Assembly (NCBI GenBank): GCA_035517495.1
Contig: DATIYT010000117.1
Coordinates: forward strand, 1 to 64,000
From: DASZHJ01 sp035517495
GTDB taxonomy: Bacteria; Pseudomonadota; Alphaproteobacteria; ATCC43930; CGMCC-115725
Length of the DNA stretch: 64,000 bases
Direction: 5' to 3'
Shown here: one piece after another, positions 59,558-64,000 of the stretch
Layout: each line of letters opens with the position of its first letter
How positions within the stretch are numbered: the stretch's first letter is position 1
Made by a program: the position numbers and the translations under genes
The notes under the pieces: model-generated
The model's database searches: none
What the model was told of the DNA's origin: nothing
Seen by the model: the letters and a program-made list of their open reading frames with translations, nothing else

Positions 59558-61336
59558 ATGAGTGCAAGCCCGAGCGTTTATCGCACCTTGCTGATGATTG
59601 CCTTGGTGGCGCTCGCGTGGATCGGTCTCGGCATGGCCGTGAGCAATTCATACTACCAGCTCATGCTGACGGTGGTGCCGATTTGGGCCGTGCTCGGTCT
59701 TTCCTGGAACATCCTGAGCGGTTACAGCGGCCTCGTTTCCTTTGGGCATGCCTCGTTCTTCGGCATCGGCGCCTACAGCGTCACCATCGCATTGGTGCAA
59801 TTCGACATCACGCCGTGGTTCGGAATTCCCCTTGGCATGATCGCCGGCGCGATTGCCGCCGTCGTGATCGGTTATCCGACCTTCAGGCTCCGCGGCCACT
59901 ACTTCGCGCTTTCGATGCTGGCCTATCCTCTAGCGCTCCTCTACGTGTTCCAGTGGCTCGGATACCAAGAGGTGACCTTGCCGATGAAGCGCGAGGCGGC
60001 GGCGTGGTTCATGCAGTTCGCCGACTATCGCGTTTATCTCGTGCTCGCGGTTGCGTTGATGGTGGCGGCACAGTTGATCTCGCTCGGGATCGAACGCTCG
60101 CGCTTCGGCATGTCGCTGCTGGCGATCAAGCAGAACGAACCGGCGGCGGAAGCGGCGGGGATCGACACTCTGGCTTGGAAAATGCGGGCGATCATGCTGA
60201 GCGGCGCGGTCGCCGCCGCGGCCGGCGGACTCTATGCGGTGGTTCTGCTGGTGGTGACGCCCGACGACGTGTTCGGCTTGCTGATCTCGTCGCAGGCGCT
60301 GATCGTGACGCTGTTCGGCGGGGTCGGCACGCTCTGGGGTCCGGTGATTGGCTCGGCGGTGCTGATCCCGCTCTCCAAGATTCTCCAGGGCGAGCTTGGC
60401 GACCTGCTGCCGGGAATTCAGGGTGTCGTGCTGGGCATCGCCATCATTTTCGTCATCCTGCTCGCGCCTGAAGGTATCTATTGGCGGATCCGCGACAGGC
60501 TGCGCCGCGCACAGCCTCTCCAAGAGGCAACGGACGGCGGTCAGCCTCTTGCGCAGCCGACGTACACGTCAGAGCGGCCTGCGAACGCTTCTGCCGACGT
60601 ACCTCTGCTGGCGGTGGACGACATCTCGAGGTCATTCGGCGGATTACGCGCGGTCGAGGGCGTGAGCTTCGACGTCCGCGAGGGCGAGTTGCTGGGGATC
60701 ATCGGGCCCAACGGCGCCGGCAAGACCACGCTCTTCAATCTGTTGAACGGGTTTCTGGCTCCCGACCGCGGCCGCGTGGTATTTGCGGGCCACGACCTCG
60801 CTGGACTCAAACCCAATCGAGTATGCCGACTTGGCATCGGACGAACCTTTCAGGTCGTGCGCAGCTTCCAGCGCATGTCGGTGCTGCAGAACGTGGTGAT
60901 TGGAGCATATGTGCACGCGCCGTCGGATACCGTGGCTTACGCGGCGGCGCGCGAAGCGCTCGCGAGCGTCAATCTCCTGCAGCGGATGGATGCAATAGCC
61001 CAGGGCCTGACCACGAAAGAGCTGAGGCTGATGGAATTGGCGCGCGCGCTTGCGGGGCGTCCGCGCCTGCTGCTGATGGACGAGCCCTTGGCCGGACTGG
61101 GTGCGCCCGAGGTGGAGGAGATGCTGGAGGTTGTCCGTAGCCTCACGCAGGATCGCGTTACCGTCGTGGTCATCGAACACACCATGCGCGCGATGGTACG
61201 GCTCGTCGACCGCTTTGTGGTGCTGAATCATGGAAGCGTGCTGGCGGAGGGGGCGCCGGCGGAGATAACAGGCAATTCGAGCGTGATCGAGGCGTATCTC
61301 GGAACCAAATGGGCGGCGCTCCGTGTTGACGCTTGA
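59558..61336 (+). CDS. LivM-LivG fusion: permease plus ABC ATPase
   Basis: The 592-residue protein joins two subunits. Residues 1 to about 315 form a LivM permease (SWNILSGYSGLVSFGHASFFGIGAYS, GMSLLAIKQNEPAAEAAGID). After a linker of about 30 residues, the LivG ATPase starts near 348 with Walker A GPNGAGKTT at about 382-390 and Walker B RLLLMDEPLAGLG near 503. The ABC signature reads GLTTKELRLMELARAL, not LSGGQ. The fusion forces one-to-one assembly of permease and ATPase. livH precedes by three bases and livF overlaps by 14. Confidence 0.92.
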   Translation: MSASPSVYRTLLMIALVALAWIGLGMAVSNSYYQLMLTVVPIWAVLGLSWNILSGYSGLVSFGHASFFGIGAYSVTIALVQFDITPWFGIPLGMIAGAIAAVVIGYPTFRLRGHYFALSMLAYPLALLYVFQWLGYQEVTLPMKREAAAWFMQFADYRVYLVLAVALMVAAQLISLGIERSRFGMSLLAIKQNEPAAEAAGIDTLAWKMRAIMLSGAVAAAAGGLYAVVLLVVTPDDVFGLLISSQALIVTLFGGVGTLWGPVIGSAVLIPLSKILQGELGDLLPGIQGVVLGIAIIFVILLAPEGIYWRIRDRLRRAQPLQEATDGGQPLAQPTYTSERPANASADVPLLAVDDISRSFGGLRAVEGVSFDVREGELLGIIGPNGAGKTTLFNLLNGFLAPDRGRVVFAGHDLAGLKPNRVCRLGIGRTFQVVRSFQRMSVLQNVVIGAYVHAPSDTVAYAAAREALASVNLLQRMDAIAQGLTTKELRLMELARALAGRPRLLLMDEPLAGLGAPEVEEMLEVVRSLTQDRVTVVVIEHTMRAMVRLVDRFVVLNHGSVLAEGAPAEITGNSSVIEAYLGTKWAALRVDA

Positions 61337-62030
61337 AGGACTCTCCGTCAGCTACGCGGGATTGCGTGCCCTCGATGGCGTGTCGCTTTCGATCGAGGAG
61401 GGACAATTCGCCGCCATCGTCGGCCCAAATGGTGCCGGCAAGACCACGCTCTTCAAGGCCATCTCCGGCACGGTGCAGCCCGCGGGCGGCAGCATCCACT
61501 TCGATGGTGAGGACCTCCTGGCATTGCCGCCCGCCGAGCGCGCCCATCGCGGAATCGCTCACGTGCCGGAAGGGCGCAAGGTCTTTCCCTCGATGACGGT
61601 GCTGGAAAACCTGGAGATGGGGGCATATCCCGACCGCGGCCGCACCGCTTGGCGCCGCAACCTCGAGCGCATCTACGATCTATTTCCGGTCCTGCGCGAG
61701 CGGCGCGAGCAGGCGGCGGGGACGCTCTCGGGCGGCGAGCAGCAAATGCTGGCGATCGGCCGTGGTATTGCGGCCGCGCCGCGCTTGCTCATGCTGGACG
61801 AACCGTCGATGGGATTGGCGCCGGCCGTCGCCGATCTGATCTTCGAGCGGATCGCTCGCCTTCACCGGGAAGATCGGCTGACTATTCTGCTGGTGGAGCA
61901 ACGTGTTGCCGAGGCGGTGGAATCCTGCGATTTCGGGTATGTTTTGGAGACCGGACGGGTGGTTCTCGAAGGGCCGCATGACGCGCTGCTGGCGGATGAT
62001 CGCATTCGCAGCGTCTATCTCGGACTTTGA
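61323..62030 (+). CDS. livF: ABC transporter ATP-binding protein LivF
   Basis: The 235-residue ATPase has Walker A GPNGAGKTTLFKAISG, the canonical signature AGTLSGGEQQMLAIGRGIA, Walker B RLLMLDEPSMGLAP and the LivF stretch RGIAHVPEGRKVFPSMTVLENLEMGAY. It pairs with the fused LivG half as the second ATPase of the importer. It begins with GTG, 14 bases inside the end of the LivM-LivG gene. The intact signature here contrasts with the degenerate one in the fused partner. Confidence 0.95.
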   Translation: MLTLEGLSVSYAGLRALDGVSLSIEEGQFAAIVGPNGAGKTTLFKAISGTVQPAGGSIHFDGEDLLALPPAERAHRGIAHVPEGRKVFPSMTVLENLEMGAYPDRGRTAWRRNLERIYDLFPVLRERREQAAGTLSGGEQQMLAIGRGIAAAPRLLMLDEPSMGLAPAVADLIFERIARLHREDRLTILLVEQRVAEAVESCDFGYVLETGRVVLEGPHDALLADDRIRSVYLGL

Positions 62031-62078
62031 CGCCGCCCGTCGCGCCAGGTTGACAGACGATAACTGGGAGGAGCTGAC

Positions 62079-63320
62079 ATGCGAGAAGCAGTGAAGCGGT
62101 TCGCCATTCCGATGCTCGCGGCCGGGGCGGTCGCCGGCGCCTTGTCGATGCCCGGTACCGTCGAAGCGCAGACTAAGGACGTGAAGATCGCGCTGATTGT
62201 CCCGCTCTCGGGCCCCTGGGCGCGCCAGGGCGTGCTCGAACGCGAGGGTGCCGAGATGGCGGTGGCGCAGATCAACGATCAGGGCGGCATCAAGGCTCTC
62301 GGCGGAGCGAAAGTGCAGCTTGTGGTCGCGGACACCGGGGACAGCGCTGAGAAAGCCAAGGACGCGGCGCAGCGCGTGCTTTCGCAGAATCCTGACCTGG
62401 TCGGCGGGGTCGGTGCTTGGCTCAGCTCATTCACCTTGGCGGTTACCGAGGTGACCGAGCGGGCCGAGCTGCCATGGTTCACGCTCTCCTATTCCGACCA
62501 GATCACAGCCCGCGGATTCCACTATGTGTTCCAAACTTCGGCCACGGCCGATACCCAGGCGAAACTCGCGCTACCGACGGTTCTGGCACTCGCCAAGGCG
62601 GCGACCGGCAAGGTCCCGACGTCTGCTGGGATCATCAGCGACAACACCGCGGCACCCGTGAGCTTCGTCAAACCGATGCGCGAGGGCGGCCTCGAAAAGG
62701 CCGGCGTGAAGCTGGTGGCGGACGAGGTTTATACGCCGCCGCTATCCGACGCGACGCCGCTGGTCGAGAAAATCCGCACGGCGCGGCCCGATTTCCTGTT
62801 CTTGATCTCGACCAACGTACCGGATGACGCGCTGCTGGTCGAAAAGCTGAGCGAGATGGGGCTCGGCGGCGGCAAATTGCCGGTGGTGGGCAACGGTGCG
62901 CACTTGGGCGCGCCCGAACTGCTCAAGGTGACGGGGCCGGACGTGCTCGAAGGCATCATGGTGACGGTCGCGAACTGGCCGGGCAAAGGCCAGGAGCAGC
63001 TCATCGCCGAATTCAAGAAGCGCACGGGGGAACCCTGGATGACCCAGGACAACCTCTGTGCCTACGGCCACATCTGGATTATCAAGGACGCGCTTGAGAA
63101 GGCGGGCGCCGCCGACCGCCACAAGGTCGCCGATGCCGTGCGCGCCATGGACGCGACCGACGGCGCAGCGAAGTTTTTCGCGGGCGGGCGGATCAAATTC
63201 GACGAGAACGGGCGCCGTGTCGACGCGCCGCTGGTGATCGTGCAGTGGCAGAACGGCGTGCCGGTGCCGGTCTACCCGGACGCCCTCGCGATGGCGAAGG
63301 CCGTCTGGCCGACGCATTGA
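62079..63320 (+). CDS. livK: Periplasmic amino acid/amide-binding protein LivK-type
   Basis: The 413-residue protein has a signal peptide (MREAVKRFAIPMLAAGAVAGALS, cleavage near VEAQT). The type I periplasmic-binding fold follows: DVKIALIVPLSGPWARQGVLEREGAEMAVAQIND and VVADTGDSAEKAKDAAQRVLSQNPDLVGGVGAWLSSFTLAVTEVTER. It delivers the ligand to the LivHM(G)F membrane complex. It may bind branched-chain amino acids, amides or aromatic acids; the ligand is not fixed by sequence. A strong ribosome binding site GGGAGGAG precedes the ATG. Confidence 0.93.
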   Translation: MREAVKRFAIPMLAAGAVAGALSMPGTVEAQTKDVKIALIVPLSGPWARQGVLEREGAEMAVAQINDQGGIKALGGAKVQLVVADTGDSAEKAKDAAQRVLSQNPDLVGGVGAWLSSFTLAVTEVTERAELPWFTLSYSDQITARGFHYVFQTSATADTQAKLALPTVLALAKAATGKVPTSAGIISDNTAAPVSFVKPMREGGLEKAGVKLVADEVYTPPLSDATPLVEKIRTARPDFLFLISTNVPDDALLVEKLSEMGLGGGKLPVVGNGAHLGAPELLKVTGPDVLEGIMVTVANWPGKGQEQLIAEFKKRTGEPWMTQDNLCAYGHIWIIKDALEKAGAADRHKVADAVRAMDATDGAAKFFAGGRIKFDENGRRVDAPLVIVQWQNGVPVPVYPDALAMAKAVWPTH

Positions 63321-63332
63321 ACCGCCCGTGAT

Positions 63333-63357
63333 GACGCGGGGGCCTTGCCCCCGCGTC
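63333..63357 (+). terminator. GC-rich hairpin after livK
   Basis: GACGCGGGGGC (63333-63343) and GCCCCCGCGTC (63347-63357) form a perfect 11-base stem with a CTT loop, 13 bases after the livK stop and 21 before the next ATG. Only a weak CGTTT follows. It may cause partial termination or protect the livK message from 3' decay, giving more binding protein than downstream products. Confidence 0.7.
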
Positions 63358-63377
63358 CGTTTGCAGGAGGCGCCCAA

Positions 63378-63719
63378 ATGATCATCGAACAGCGCACATA
63401 TCGCGTGAAGCCCGGAAAAATCCCGGACTATCTCGATGCCGTCGAGAAGCTCGGTCTGCCGTTGATGCGCTCGATCCTTGGCGGGCTGATCGGATATTTC
63501 ACCACCGAGATCGGGCCCGTCACGGAAGTCGTGCATCTGTGGGCCTATGCAGATCTCGACGATCGCGCGCGCCGTCGCGCCGAAATCGCCGCGCATCCGG
63601 ATTGGCCCAAGTTTCTCGCGACAGTGCGGCCGCTGCTCGAACATCAGCACAGCCGCGTGCTGAAGCCCGCATCCTTCAACCGTCTCACGCTTGAGCAGGT
63701 ACGGGCACTCAATCGCTAA
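63378..63719 (+). CDS. NIPSNAP-family protein
   Basis: The ATG at 63378 follows GGAGG and gives 113 residues: MIIEQRTYRVKPGKIPDYLDAVEKLGLPLMRSILGGLIGYFTTEIGP, then VVHLWAYADLDDRARRRAEIAAHPDWPKFL. This is a typical NIPSNAP dimeric alpha-beta-barrel protein. In bacteria they occur with catabolic operons for amino acids or aromatics, with unknown biochemical roles. Here it follows livK after the hairpin and lies 14 bases before a 3-hydroxyisobutyrate-dehydrogenase-like gene. Confidence 0.9.
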   Translation: MIIEQRTYRVKPGKIPDYLDAVEKLGLPLMRSILGGLIGYFTTEIGPVTEVVHLWAYADLDDRARRRAEIAAHPDWPKFLATVRPLLEHQHSRVLKPASFNRLTLEQVRALNR

Positions 63720-63733
63720 AGAAAGGGCTGAGC

Positions 63734-64000
63734 ATGGCGGAGGAGGTGGGGTTCATCGGCGTCGGTCGCATGGGCGGGCCGATGGCGGGGCGGTTGTTGG
63801 ATTCCGGACATCGCCTGGTGATTTACGACACGAGTGAAGCAGCCATGGCACCATTGCTTGAGCGCCAGGCGCGGCGCGCAGGCTCGGCCAAGGAACTGGC
63901 GTCGGCGGTCGAGACGGTGCTGGTGAGCCTTCCCACGCCCGATATCGTGCGCTCCGTGGCGCTTGACGCCGGAGGCATCGCAGACGGAAGCCGCGTCAAG
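63734..64000 (+). CDS. 3-Hydroxyisobutyrate dehydrogenase-like protein (partial)
   Basis: The first 89 residues are in the window. They start MAEEVGFIGVGRMGGPMAGRLLDSGHRLVIYD, the NAD(P) motif GxGxMGxPM of beta-hydroxyacid dehydrogenases, followed by VSLPTPDIVRSVALDAGGIADG. The family includes 3-hydroxyisobutyrate, tartronate semialdehyde and 6-phosphogluconate dehydrogenases. Valine degradation would fit the setting, but the diagnostic regions lie beyond the window. Confidence 0.9.
   Translation, partial: MAEEVGFIGVGRMGGPMAGRLLDSGHRLVIYDTSEAAMAPLLERQARRAGSAKELASAVETVLVSLPTPDIVRSVALDAGGIADGSRVK

Noticed and set aside
58675..60471. 598-codon open frame on the + strand
   Set aside because: Same strand but shifted frame within livH and livM-livG; Arg-rich out-of-frame product without a domain.

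Overview
The window is a 64 kb piece of a GC-rich alphaproteobacterial chromosome, probably from the Rhodospirillales/Rhizobiales side of the class. The evidence is the tuf-S10-spc-alpha ribosomal superoperon with the secY-adk-rpsM order, an ATP12-type F1-ATPase assembly chaperone (alphaproteobacteria and mitochondria), a DUF1489 protein (alphaproteobacterial), a malic enzyme fused to a phosphotransacetylase-like domain, and very high third-position GC with long antisense open frames. Genes are tightly packed. No gene-free stretch exceeds 300 bases. The longest are 41124-41394 (glycosyltransferase remnant, inverted repeat, ridA promoter candidate), 34309-34532 (parA leader with an AT-rich palindrome) and 53670-53868 (nothing recognised).

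Region 1 (1-14493, + strand) is core translation and secretion: the 3' end of tuf, rpsJ-rplCDWB-rpsS-rplV-rpsC-rplP-rpmC-rpsQ, rplNXE-rpsNH-rplFR-rpsE-rpmD-rplO-secY-adk, then a near-consensus promoter and rpsMK-rpoA-rplQ. Several ribosomal proteins carry lineage-specific tails, most strikingly L15 with a repeated Lys/Ala/Pro-rich extension. Region 2 (14500-19800) holds a small lipoprotein, a vapBC toxin-antitoxin pair with an inverted-repeat operator, and a TetR-controlled three-domain MFS/acyltransferase/acyl-activating fusion for membrane phospholipid turnover.

Region 3 (19844-29737, mostly - strand) has propionyl-CoA carboxylase (pccBA) with an acylphosphatase, ATP12, an RluC-type pseudouridine synthase, a cysteine-synthase-like enzyme divergent from a MarR regulator, and rarA translationally coupled to an HtrA/Deg protease. 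Region 4 (29821-39806) has a TauD-type dioxygenase with a divergent LysR regulator, a three-gene coupled operon (orphan ParA ATPase, ribbon-helix-helix-like protein, acidic disordered PAS-like protein), lipB, tRNA-Leu(GAG), maeB-cdd and three tandem RDD membrane proteins.

Region 5 (39951-53669) is dominated by leucine degradation: isovaleryl-CoA dehydrogenase, both methylcrotonyl-CoA carboxylase subunits, methylglutaconyl-CoA hydratase and HMG-CoA lyase. It is interrupted by a RidA-SDR-acyl-CoA dehydrogenase-VOC operon and a threonine-dehydratase-like gene, and followed by DUF1489, a 2-hydroxyacid dehydrogenase and a family III CoA-transferase with rearranged domains. Region 6 (53869-64000) has a TPR-glycosyltransferase. 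It then has a - strand cluster of a quinone oxidoreductase, two paralogous SDRs and an AhpD/CMD-like protein, divergent from a Liv-type ABC transporter (livH, a livM-livG fusion, livF, livK). NIPSNAP and the start of a 3-hydroxyisobutyrate-dehydrogenase-like gene close the window. The metabolic theme is uptake of branched-chain or related compounds and their oxidation via CoA thioesters: leucine through MCC to HMG-CoA, and valine, isoleucine or odd-chain acids through propionyl-CoA carboxylase.

The best candidates for something undescribed are the parA-RHH-acidic PAS operon (possibly a protein-positioning system), the Liv-linked cluster with paired SDRs, and a 7-codon leader ORF translationally coupled to livH. 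No rRNA, insertion sequence, prophage or CRISPR array was seen.
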